Shown: positions 9,101 to 16,224 of the stretch, piece by piece
How positions within the stretch are numbered: the first letter of the stretch is position 1
How the letters are laid out: the number at the start of each line of letters is the position of its first letter
Source of the DNA: DASZMX01 sp035551475
GTDB lineage: Bacteria; Verrucomicrobiota; Verrucomicrobiia; Limisphaerales; Palsa-1400
Reading direction: 5' to 3'
DNA length: 32,969 nucleotides
Assembly: GCA_035551475.1 (NCBI GenBank)
Contig: DASZMX010000096.1
Location: 1 to 32,969, forward strand
The notes under the pieces: model-generated
Told to the model about the DNA's origin: nothing
What the model saw: the letters and a program-made list of their open reading frames with translations, nothing else
Database searches by the model: none
Translations under genes and position numbers: made by a program

Positions 9101-12100
9101 TTGGGCCGCTCGTGCTGAACAGCGCCAATCAATACTCCGGCCAGGTGGACACCTTCTCCAACCGTCCGCCGGCGCTCGCCCAACCTGCCAGCCCGAGCAA
9201 CAGTTTCACGATGCGGTTTTATTACAAAACGTTGCCCGGCTTCGCGTGGCCCAGCTTGGGCAACGCCAGCAACTGGCCCGCGGTTGGCTCCATCGTGCCC
9301 TATTTGCGTCCGCTCTCCAACGGTGTTTATGTGGGGTCGCCCGGCTCATCGAAAACACCCAGCCTCGATATTGTCTATCGCCCGGTTTGGCCGGAGTTGC
9401 AGAATGGGCAGCCCCTGCCATCGATGTCGCTGGGGCAAACGCTCACCACGCCCGTGAATGGGCTGGCGGCGGTGCGCGGCCAAAGCAGCGTCCAAGTCCT
9501 CTACCAACAGTCCATCGCCACCAACGGCGCGCCGCTGGCCGGCGCCCCATCCAGCGTCACGCTTTTCGATCCGACGGTGCAGAAGAAATCCAGTCTCGCC
9601 GCCATCCATGGCTTGCCGAGCAGCGTCCAAACCGATCCGGACAGCGGCTTTCTCTTCTTTCCCACCTTGCCGCCTAATTTGATCAACCGGGTCTGGTACG
9701 ATCCGAATACTGTCACGCTGAATCTCAAGGGCCAATTCATCTCCGATCCGGTCAATGGCGATTATCTCATGCTCAACGTGCTGCGCGACGATGACCTAGC
9801 GGCCGTCAATGGCCTTTGTTCGAGCAACGATTCGGCTTATCCCGCGTGGATTCAGGCGGTGGCCGGTTTGTCCACGCCGGAGTTCTCTTTCCACATCAAC
9901 ACCAACGGCGCCTATGTGATTGATCCCAGCCAAACCGTCACGCGGCAAGCGGGCGATCTCGTGGAGGTGACCAACTCCGACACGGCGGTGGATTCGTATG
10001 CGCTCAGCGCCTCCGGCCCCGGCCTGGGCTATGTCACCTATATTGTGGAGAATGGGCTTAAGCCGAGCGATGCCGGGAATCCGATCAGCGTTTATGTCAC
10101 GCGCGTGGCTTTGCCGCTCTTTCCGGGCGCCCTGGTGCTGGCCAATGGCGGCCACGGCAATCCGTTCAGCCAGGTCATCACTTTCCAGCACACCGCCGAC
10201 CTGGCCGGACGCACCAGCCAGTATCGCTACGACTGGCGCGTGGAACCGCCCGTCAATGGCCAGCCGCCGCCGCTGGGCTCCGAGCCGAGTTGGACGCCGT
10301 TGCCGCAAGCCCATCCCGGGCCGGTGCTCGATTTCGGCGCCTCGGGCATCCAGGGCATTTCTGACAATTATATTTCCATGCGCTATGGCTATCTGCAGAC
10401 GAACAACGGCGTCGTCTCCACCAATTGGGCGCCGTGGGCCAATCCCATCCTGGCGGAGGGCTGGATCACGCGGGTGACGCAGGCGATTGATCCGATAGCC
10501 GGGCAAACGCAAAATCTTTATAACAACCCGGCCAGCACCACGGCCAATCTCATTCAACTGGCCGGCACGCGGTGGAACGGCAACGTGCCTTTGAATGCCT
10601 CCTCGCTCACCAACAGCGGCCTGATCCAACTCTACGAGACCGTGCTTAATATGGGCGAGTCGTTGAGCATTAACTCAGGCATAAACTACGGCCCGGCCAA
10701 CCAGGCTTTGCTCACTGCCGCCGGCTATCTCAACGATCTATACATGACCCTCGGCAATGCGGCCTGGGCCAACTCGCTCAATCCCACCATCGGCTTTGGC
10801 ACTGATAACCAAACCTATGGCGCGGTCGCCACGGCGTCGTTTTGTTTCGAGGGCGAAGTGCCCACGCTCCTGGACCAGAACCTCGCGCTGTTGCGCGGGC
10901 GCGACGACAGCTTGTCGCCGGGCGTGCTGCTGCCGCCGGTTTATAATCGTCTTTACTGGAACTACACCTATGGCCTTAACGCCGGCCAGGTCATCTACGC
11001 CCTCAATTACAACATCACCGACCAGAATGGCGACGGTGCGGTCAACGCCGCCGACGCGCAGATCATGTTTCCGCAAGGTCATGGCGACGCCTACGGCCAT
11101 TACCTCACGGCCATGATGAACTACTACAAGCTGCTGATGAATCCCTATTTTGACTGGGTGCCCCAGGCGCAAACCGTGCTGGTGCTGGGCGCGGCGGTGA
11201 CGGTGAACTATGAAAACGAAACGAAATTCGCGGCCGCCGCCGGGGCCGTGGCCCGCACGGGACGCCAGATTTTTGACCTGACCTGGCGCGAGAGCTATGC
11301 GCCGGGAACGGCCGCCGGCTGGAGCGCGTTCTCCACAAATCACACCGGCCAATATCCTTATGTTGACAACAACGGCGCCACGCGCCATGTCACGCGCTAT
11401 TGGGGATTGGACCACTGGGCCGCGCGGGTGGGGCAGGGGACCTATCTCAATTGGCTGGTGGGCAATTCGCTCCTTCCCTACACGGACTCCAATCCCAATG
11501 ACCAGGGCGTGCAGGTGGTGGATCGTCAAACGGTGCCGGAGCTGTCGGACTTGCCGGCGACCGCCGCCGCGCTGGAGTCGGATATGGATAACGCCAATGC
11601 CGGTTTCACGCCCTTGGGCCTGGCCCAGAACGCCATTCCCTTTGACATTGATCCGGCGCTTGTGACGGGGGCCAATCCCCAAACTCATTTCGAGCAGGTT
11701 TACGCTCGCGCCGTGCAAACCCTCAACAACGCCGTGGTGGCCTTCAACGCCGCCCAAAACGTCACGCAACAGTTGCGCCAGCAGCAGAATTCGCTTTCGG
11801 ATTTGCAAGCCGCCGTCTCGGCGCAGGAATTGGCCTACAATGACCAATTGATCGAGCTTTATGGCAGCCCTTATCCCGAAGACATCGGGCCCGGCGCGAC
11901 GTATCCGGACGGCTACACCGGCCCCGACCTGCTGCACTACATGTATGTGGATAACGTGAGCACCAATACTTTTGGCGGGATCCTGCCTGACCCGACCGTG
12001 ACGCAGAGTTTTCAAATCGATATGCAGCAGCTCCCTGCGGATTGGGCGACCAAAATGTATCAGAACTTTGATTTCTACGAATCCTCCAGCAGCGGCGCGG

Positions 12101-14040
12101 AGAACTTCGATCAGAACACCGATTACATTGTCTTCAACGTCGGGCCGGATGGGTTCAGCAAGCCGTCGGATTGGACCGAGGCGCGCGCGTCCACCGGCAG
12201 CATTCAGACGGCGGCCGCGGCGGTCAACGCCGCCAACGACCGCGTCCGGCAGGCTTGTTACAATGCCCAGAGCGCCAAGCAATCATTCGACAAAGTCGTG
12301 GCGGCCTTCAACTCCCAGGTTGCCCTGCAAGGGAATGACGCCACGCTGGGTTTGGATAATCAAAGCCTGCAAACTGCCATTTCGCTGGAGAATGACACTC
12401 TTCAGGTAGGCGATGCCATCAACAATTATTTCCAGCAGAGCTTCCAGAACACGTTGACCGTGGCATCCAGCGTTTTCCCCAACACGCTGATTTCCGGTTT
12501 GGCCGACGGCGGCGATTTTTGGAAAGCCCTGGAAGCTTTTCCGCTTTCCGCCATCCAGGCCTCCGCCACGGTTTCGGGCGCCGGTTATATCGCGGAGCGG
12601 ATCGCCGAAGGAGCCGCGTTGGCGGTGCTGAACCATGACATTCAAAACAACAACAACCAGATTGCCACCAACGATTTCACCATCAATCTGCAGAACACCG
12701 TCCTGAGCCTCGGCCAGCAATTGTCCGCCATGCAGGGTTGCCTGACCAACATCAACCTGGCCCAGCAGGAGTTAAGCGGCGCCGAAGCCACGTATCAAAC
12801 CCTGGTCGCGCAAGGTTCGCGCATTCAATCGGAGCGGCAAACCTTCCGTCAGCACACCGCAGCCCAGGTGCAGGGCTACACGGTGGCCGACGCCGCTTTT
12901 CTGGTCTTTCAGAACGAAGATTTGGAACGATACACGACCCTTTTCAATTTGGCGGCGCAATACGCCTACATGGCCGCCAATGCCTATGATTATGAAACCG
13001 GCCTCCTTAACACGCCGGCGGGCCGTTCCTTCCTCAATCAGATCGTGAGTTCCTGCGCGTTGGGCGTCATTCAAAACGGCCAGCCCCAAATCTCCGGCAC
13101 GGACACCGGCGACCCCGGCCTGGCCAACGCGTTGGCTGAAATGAACGCCGATTGGCAGGCCCTGAAAGGCCGGCTGGGTTTCAACAATCCCGATGGCTAT
13201 GGCACGATTGCCTCGTTGCGCTCGGAGAATTATCGCGTCCTGCCCGGAGCCTCCGGCGACGCGCAATGGCAACAGCTCCTGAACCAAAGCGTGCTGCCCG
13301 ATCTTCGGGCGGATTCGGATGTCGTCAATAATTGTTTGCAGCTCGACGACGGCAGCGGCCAGGCCGTGCCCGGGATTGAATTGACGTTCGGCACGACCAT
13401 CACGGACGGCCAAAACCTCTTTGGCCAAATCCTCGGGCCGGGCGACCATAGTTTCAGCTCCAGCTCCTTTGCGACCAAAATATTCGCCATTGGCGTTTGT
13501 TTTGATGGCTATGTCGGCATGGATAATCCAGTGGCTTATGGCTCCAACAACCCCGGCGCCGCCAGCGGCCCGAACGCGCTGGCCGCCACCCCTTATGTTT
13601 ACTTGATACCATGCGGCGCGGATTCCATGCGCAGCCCGCCGCTCGGAGACACCAGCGCCGTGCGCACCTGGAATGTGGACGATGTCGCCATTCCGCTGCC
13701 GTTCAACATCGGCGCCTCGGATTTCGCCGCCACGCCCTTCTACACGGCGGCGGACTCACTCTCGGAGCCGTTGCTGGCCGTGCGCAAACAGCAGGCTTTC
13801 CGACCAGTCTCCACCACGGACGCATTCAGTCCCAGCATCTATGGAGCCGGCGGCATGCTTCAGCCCTCGCAATTCACCAACCGGCGCTTGATTGGCCGTT
13901 CCGTGTGGAACAGCCGTTGGAAACTGATTATTCCCGGCCGCAATTTGCTCAATGACCCGACCCAGGGATTGGCTCGCTTTATCAATACGGTCAAAGACGT
14001 GCACCTGTATTTCCTCACCTATTCGTACGCCGGCAACTAA
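6148..14040 (+). CDS. Giant (2630 aa) secreted protein with Ig-like and EF-hand loops and a Tc-toxin-A-like helical C-terminal third
   Basis: The ATG at 6148 starts a signal peptide (MKSLRRILPALGLLFSLPLL ending near GQ). Residues 1-900 are beta-rich with no named domain I can assign. Residues ~913-977 fit a putative-Ig (He_PIG) domain (LPPGLSYVEDTTNGLSITG, then TPTENGSYPV). A perfect 12-residue EF-hand/dockerin-type loop occurs at 1625-1636 (DQNGDGAVNAAD). Long helical or coiled-coil runs lie at ~1848-1906, ~2018-2075 and ~2158-2233, with an Ala/Gly-rich hydrophobic segment at ~2123-2161. After the last coil, YTTLFNLAAQYAYMAANAY (from 2262) and the ending VWNSRWKLIIPG ... TVKDVHLYFLTYSYAGN resemble the order of motifs in TcA subunits (coil, hydrophobic hairpin, coil, 'YF.FYDLA...A..AY.FE', TcB-binding domain ending 'S.W.L.LP ... 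TISDVILH..Y'). Tc toxins normally lack a signal peptide and travel with TcB/TcC genes; neither expectation is met here. The family match is by eye. Confidence 0.85.
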   Translation: MKSLRRILPALGLLFSLPLLGQPITVVQFSQTAATLNLQSQRGQPISTSANASIGSDGAAPGIDSSTGGTANLTLRQFAGLLSFGGVTAASNNLALQTTNPYLQGTNGFSAVVAQNMQLPMGADASGVQFIMRRGQVGAPYISQPISFYFGSVIPAPATDVHGTPLTNSAAYWLTKPANYNSYTNGSANAYFYYSPNAGAVFATQPGQISVTWVTFARYTGTNIPSYTNRLATAGIPNYVTNSDNSVSLLYTQNYLVSPSPAKAPQTIYWTEDSFANTGHPVVVPSGQITALNVIYNSQIPPSVTTPYSSTIPGVTNLNTLWYDSQHGLIRAFNKTGRVFVEMVGQPTANGNYQFLGDEIVDVQQAPIPAIITNYLGNFLTPYQDPGQGANLIPSPINNLGKQFYYFDGVNYYADQATANVTDLQLYWLTTGVAGLQWPYVFDDCALVWPNDPAQYSFYLRPNAASKAQAALTAVQLDQGEDPSIDYQDALDQPRAFLTGNSTFYTWLNASYPAQRVLLRFNANGQVRFERVFSCLAQGLQNNVIFNQSVMTNLSAWNAGSSTLTNYASSYNPPHVYNSTVNVGDQIIAPPGEYASNAAGDYWAGYINTNVNATFVNTNIGASYHPGAYVDPFANGFAAANQGAIIPVNSIPGHNQLEVWWFRPNDADNAAGFQTVYWPAVVGDYTIQWPSAAPTIVLAGNAGSGPLDSQRATGSIYFQNDPTQPGYNPNEEHAIMLGGQAYALRDDLNITNATNNSLPWGGYSSAPFVLLNYTGSDGRPAMSVFQVERENPAAGVYFDYVVTAGTQLQPPMPLPLLEPPVANGTNYDVEPSSASGDVPAGWNANVDPHGPYALYSAFTFQDRKNNFWVYRGLHAGLPPLQAGSYNPTNNTFDPLPDATAVVGDSSFNYFIHVSRQLDSLTVGMADLPPGLSYVEDTTNGLSITGTPTENGSYPVTITLTDTADGSEVTLPLQIDVVDSGAVSALGPLVLNSANQYSGQVDTFSNRPPALAQPASPSNSFTMRFYYKTLPGFAWPSLGNASNWPAVGSIVPYLRPLSNGVYVGSPGSSKTPSLDIVYRPVWPELQNGQPLPSMSLGQTLTTPVNGLAAVRGQSSVQVLYQQSIATNGAPLAGAPSSVTLFDPTVQKKSSLAAIHGLPSSVQTDPDSGFLFFPTLPPNLINRVWYDPNTVTLNLKGQFISDPVNGDYLMLNVLRDDDLAAVNGLCSSNDSAYPAWIQAVAGLSTPEFSFHINTNGAYVIDPSQTVTRQAGDLVEVTNSDTAVDSYALSASGPGLGYVTYIVENGLKPSDAGNPISVYVTRVALPLFPGALVLANGGHGNPFSQVITFQHTADLAGRTSQYRYDWRVEPPVNGQPPPLGSEPSWTPLPQAHPGPVLDFGASGIQGISDNYISMRYGYLQTNNGVVSTNWAPWANPILAEGWITRVTQAIDPIAGQTQNLYNNPASTTANLIQLAGTRWNGNVPLNASSLTNSGLIQLYETVLNMGESLSINSGINYGPANQALLTAAGYLNDLYMTLGNAAWANSLNPTIGFGTDNQTYGAVATASFCFEGEVPTLLDQNLALLRGRDDSLSPGVLLPPVYNRLYWNYTYGLNAGQVIYALNYNITDQNGDGAVNAADAQIMFPQGHGDAYGHYLTAMMNYYKLLMNPYFDWVPQAQTVLVLGAAVTVNYENETKFAAAAGAVARTGRQIFDLTWRESYAPGTAAGWSAFSTNHTGQYPYVDNNGATRHVTRYWGLDHWAARVGQGTYLNWLVGNSLLPYTDSNPNDQGVQVVDRQTVPELSDLPATAAALESDMDNANAGFTPLGLAQNAIPFDIDPALVTGANPQTHFEQVYARAVQTLNNAVVAFNAAQNVTQQLRQQQNSLSDLQAAVSAQELAYNDQLIELYGSPYPEDIGPGATYPDGYTGPDLLHYMYVDNVSTNTFGGILPDPTVTQSFQIDMQQLPADWATKMYQNFDFYESSSSGAENFDQNTDYIVFNVGPDGFSKPSDWTEARASTGSIQTAAAAVNAANDRVRQACYNAQSAKQSFDKVVAAFNSQVALQGNDATLGLDNQSLQTAISLENDTLQVGDAINNYFQQSFQNTLTVASSVFPNTLISGLADGGDFWKALEAFPLSAIQASATVSGAGYIAERIAEGAALAVLNHDIQNNNNQIATNDFTINLQNTVLSLGQQLSAMQGCLTNINLAQQELSGAEATYQTLVAQGSRIQSERQTFRQHTAAQVQGYTVADAAFLVFQNEDLERYTTLFNLAAQYAYMAANAYDYETGLLNTPAGRSFLNQIVSSCALGVIQNGQPQISGTDTGDPGLANALAEMNADWQALKGRLGFNNPDGYGTIASLRSENYRVLPGASGDAQWQQLLNQSVLPDLRADSDVVNNCLQLDDGSGQAVPGIELTFGTTITDGQNLFGQILGPGDHSFSSSSFATKIFAIGVCFDGYVGMDNPVAYGSNNPGAASGPNALAATPYVYLIPCGADSMRSPPLGDTSAVRTWNVDDVAIPLPFNIGASDFAATPFYTAADSLSEPLLAVRKQQAFRPVSTTDAFSPSIYGAGGMLQPSQFTNRRLIGRSVWNSRWKLIIPGRNLLNDPTQGLARFINTVKDVHLYFLTYSYAGN

Positions 14041-14054
14041 CTAAATTGGAAGTC

Positions 14055-14900
14055 ATGAAGATAAAACATGTGAGCCGCGGAGCGCTGATAGCCTGCCTGG
14101 CCCTGTTCGCCGCGCAGCCGGCGGCGCAGGCTTATCCTCCGGCGCCGGACGCCTTGATCTATGGCCTGGTAAAAGACCAATACGGCAATCCGCTGGCCAA
14201 CGTGTCGGATCTGGTGATCCTGCAAACCACCACCGGCGTTCAGGTGGTGGGGCACGTCCAGCCCAACCTCGCCATTGGAGTCAACTATTCAGTGCAAGTT
14301 CCGATGGACGCCGGCAGCCTGCCGCCGCTTTACGTCAGCAATGCCCTCACGGCCGGCGCTCAATTCCAGCTTCTGGTCGTGATTAATTCCGTGACGAATG
14401 TTCCCAGCGAGATGCAAGGCGCCACGTTAACCCTGGGCGCGCCGTCGCAAACCCTGGCGCAAAATCTGACCTTGGGCCAGAACCTCAATAATTCCGGCGT
14501 ACCCCTGGCGTGGGCCCAGGCCTTTTTGGCCTCGCTCGGGTTGAACGTGCCGCCGGGCAGCATCAATCCTTTTGGCGTTTACACGCCGGACGGGCGAACC
14601 TTGCAACAAGAATACCTGCTTGGCAACTTCCCGTACCAGACCAACGCCTTCAGCGTGCGGATCGTCAGCCAGAGCGGCGGCTCCGCCTTGCTGGCCTTTA
14701 ACACTGCCGCCGGCCGCACCTACACCGCCTTTGGCTCCGCCGATTTGAAATCCTGGACGCCCCTGACCTTCACCATCCCCGCCCTTGGAGCCAGCCCGGT
14801 TGCCGCCTATTACTCCTCCGCTGTCCAAGCTTTGCAGATCCAAACCGTTCAACCGGGAGCGGCGCCGCCCATGCAGTTCTTTCGGCTGCAACTCCAGTAA
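14055..14900 (+). CDS. Small secreted protein with FFRL-type C-terminal module
   Basis: The ATG at 14055, 12 bases after the giant gene's last sense codon and preceded closely by GGAAG, starts a signal peptide (MKIKHVSRGALIACLALFAA ... QAY), giving 281 residues; a TTG at 14046 is less likely. Residues ~30-80 (LIYGLVKDQYGNPLANVSDL) look like a carboxypeptidase-regulatory or Ig-like fold. The C-terminal ~75 residues contain RTYTAFGSADLKSWTPL and end QFFRLQLQ, a module also seen at the ends of the proteins at 18012 and 20416. Tight spacing makes it the last gene of the four-gene exported-protein cluster. No catalytic motif was seen. It could be an accessory or surface-anchoring partner of the giant protein (inference). 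Confidence 0.85.
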   Translation: MKIKHVSRGALIACLALFAAQPAAQAYPPAPDALIYGLVKDQYGNPLANVSDLVILQTTTGVQVVGHVQPNLAIGVNYSVQVPMDAGSLPPLYVSNALTAGAQFQLLVVINSVTNVPSEMQGATLTLGAPSQTLAQNLTLGQNLNNSGVPLAWAQAFLASLGLNVPPGSINPFGVYTPDGRTLQQEYLLGNFPYQTNAFSVRIVSQSGGSALLAFNTAAGRTYTAFGSADLKSWTPLTFTIPALGASPVAAYYSSAVQALQIQTVQPGAAPPMQFFRLQLQ

Positions 14901-14965
14901 ATGTTGTTCGCATAAAAAACCGGCTTCCCGGAAACACGCGTTCACCAAGCGCCTTTGAAAAGACA

Positions 14966-15385
14966 ATGAGCGCCACCGTTCCAAGCAAAAAAGTCGGCAA
15001 AGTCCTGATTGTTGACGATTCCGCGCGGGTGCGTCAGGCCATTCGCGCCCTGCTGCAGGGCGTGGTGGAGGAAATGATCGAAGCCGGCGATGGCGCCTCC
15101 GCCGTCGCAGCCTACCTGGCGCACAAGCCGGATTGGGTGACCATGGACCTGGAAATGGGGCCCGTTGGCGGCCTGGCGGCCGTGCAGCAAATCATCGCCC
15201 GCGACCCGCAGGCCCGCATCCTCATCGTCACCGTCCAGGATGCCAAAAGTTTTCTTGACGCCGCGCGCCAGGCCGGCGCCTGCGGCTACGTCCTCAAGGA
15301 AGACCTGCGAAGCATCATCGGCTTCATTGCTCCGAACTTTCAGCCCCGTCCTCACGCCCGTCCGAAAGCATACGGAGATTTTTAA
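14966..15385 (+). CDS. Single-domain CheY-like response regulator
   Basis: The 139-residue protein is a lone receiver domain. It has the acidic pair D17/D18 (LIVDDSARVRQ), phospho-acceptor D61 (VTMDLEMGP), T89 and K111 (GYVLKEDL), and no output domain. The residues after the Asp read MGPVGG where most receivers have MPxxDG, so Gly and Pro are swapped. A short basic, Pro-rich tail (PNFQPRPHARPKAYGDF) follows. It lies 65 bases after the exoprotein cluster and may be separately transcribed. It could be a phosphate sink or a partner of the kinase at the window start, but no cognate kinase is adjacent. Confidence 0.92.
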   Translation: MSATVPSKKVGKVLIVDDSARVRQAIRALLQGVVEEMIEAGDGASAVAAYLAHKPDWVTMDLEMGPVGGLAAVQQIIARDPQARILIVTVQDAKSFLDAARQAGACGYVLKEDLRSIIGFIAPNFQPRPHARPKAYGDF

Positions 15386-15542
15386 AGCCCGATTCGGGAG
15401 CGGCTTCGCTTCAGATTTTTGTTTTGGTCGATCGTCTTCCACCTTTTTGCGTTTCATGACGGTCAAAAAATATTGCTCGTAAACGCCATAACTTTTTTGA
15501 AAAACCTCTCAACCTGTAGCGATGCTATGATCGAAGGAGCGA

Positions 15543-15574
15543 GTCAAAGACCTCGGAGGAGACTTGTCTTTGAC
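15543..15574. repeat. 9-bp perfect inverted repeat
   Basis: GTCAAAGAC at 15543-15551 is matched by GTCTTTGAC at 15566-15574 with a 14-base loop. No T-run follows on either strand, so it is not an obvious intrinsic terminator; an operator is possible. Confidence 0.35.
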
Positions 15575-15668
15575 CTGCTCCCAATCACTGGACACTTTGC
15601 GCTAAAGAAATCGACGTCAGTTGGGCGTAATAGCGGCATGCCGAATCCAGAGACCGCGAATTGGGCGC

Positions 15669-15698
15669 TTGCGCTCTTCCCTCGGCCTTTGGTATGGT
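15669..15698 (+). promoter_or_regulatory. Possible sigma70-type promoter for tRNA-Leu
   Basis: TTGCGC at 15669-15674 and TATGGT at 15693-15698 are separated by 18 bases, ~60 bases before the mature tRNA 5' end. Each hexamer matches consensus at four positions, so this is only a plausible call. Confidence 0.3.
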
Positions 15699-15757
15699 GA
15701 GCGGCAATGGTGGCGAGTGTCTCGATTGGCGAGACAGCGGCGCTTGTTGATCAGGTT

Positions 15758-15842
15758 GCCCGCGTGGCGGAATTGGCAGACGCGCTAGATTCAGGTTCTA
15801 GTGAGTAACATCGTACAGGTTCAAGTCCTGTCGCGGGCACCA
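15758..15842 (+). tRNA. tRNA-Leu (anticodon CAG)
   Basis: The acceptor stem GCCCGCG (15758-15764) pairs with CGCGGGC (15832-15838); the discriminator is A and the 3' CCA is encoded (15840-15842). The anticodon stem is CTAGA/TCTAG around loop TTCAGGT with anticodon CAG at 15792-15794. The T arm is ACAGG-TTCAAGT-CCTGT. A long variable arm, as expected for a class II leucine tRNA, precedes it. The 85-base length fits. Confidence 0.97.
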
Positions 15843-15899
15843 TTGACGGAGGGGGGCTTGCTTTAGGGCGGCGAGTCACATATCATGTGAGGATTGCGT

Positions 15900-15915
15900 C
15901 CCGCCTGCGGGCGGG
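15900..15915. other. Short GC-rich hairpin between tRNA-Leu and infA
   Basis: CCCGCC-TGCG-GGCGGG forms a perfect 6-bp stem. It could help end tRNA transcription or lie in the infA leader. There is no proper T-run, only TTTT further on. Confidence 0.3.
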
Positions 15916-15948
15916 CGTGGACTTTTGGAATTTTGGCAGTTGGATCGC

Positions 15949-16161
15949 ATGGAAGAACACATTGAAGTCGAAGGCCGGGTGCTGACCGTCTTGGCGGGAA
16001 CGATGTTCCGCGTCGAGTTGGAGAATAAACATCAGGTGCTGGCCACCATTTCTGGCAAGATGCGCAAACGTTTCGTGCGCCTCACGACCGGCGATCGGGT
16101 GAAGATGGAGATGTCGCCATACGACTTGAATAAGGCGCGCATTGTCTGGCGCCTGGGCTGA
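15949..16161 (+). CDS. infA: Translation initiation factor IF-1
   Basis: This 70-residue S1/OB-fold protein is the usual IF-1 size. It reads IEVEGRVLTVLAGTMFRVEL, then NKHQVLATISGKMRKRFVRL, and TGDRVKMEMSPYDLNKARI, matching IF-1 along its whole length. IF-1 binds the 30S A site during initiation together with IF-2 and IF-3. The frame is open to a TTG at 15925, but the ATG at 15949 gives the normal N-terminus (MEEHIEVEG). No Shine-Dalgarno is visible. It sits between tRNA-Leu and glnS on the same strand. Confidence 0.97.
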   Translation: MEEHIEVEGRVLTVLAGTMFRVELENKHQVLATISGKMRKRFVRLTTGDRVKMEMSPYDLNKARIVWRLG

Positions 16162-16224
16162 GGCTTCGGTGGCGCGGGCATTTGTCTTTGCGCCGGGTTT
16201 GTTTCCCGTTAGTTTTCACATCCG

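Larger units (their letters stand above)
15386..15757. other. Intergenic stretch without a convincing gene
   Basis: No credible coding sequence is seen in this 372-base gap; short open frames on both strands have no recognisable composition or start. It contains a 9-bp inverted repeat and a possible promoter for the tRNA, listed separately. Confidence 0.5.

Noticed and set aside
10738..12282. Long minus-strand open frame (514 codons) opposite the giant gene
   Set aside because: Its composition mirrors the coding strand and it has no domain or start signal; it is a shadow of the 2630-residue gene.
6148..14900. Complete Tc toxin locus
   Set aside because: No TcB or TcC/RHS-repeat gene is in the window, and the TcA-like protein carries a signal peptide, so only a distant TcA relationship is proposed.
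15419..15700. Small plus-strand ORF (93 codons) before tRNA-Leu
   Set aside because: It has no start signal, no recognisable composition or domain, and lies over the inverted repeat and likely tRNA promoter.
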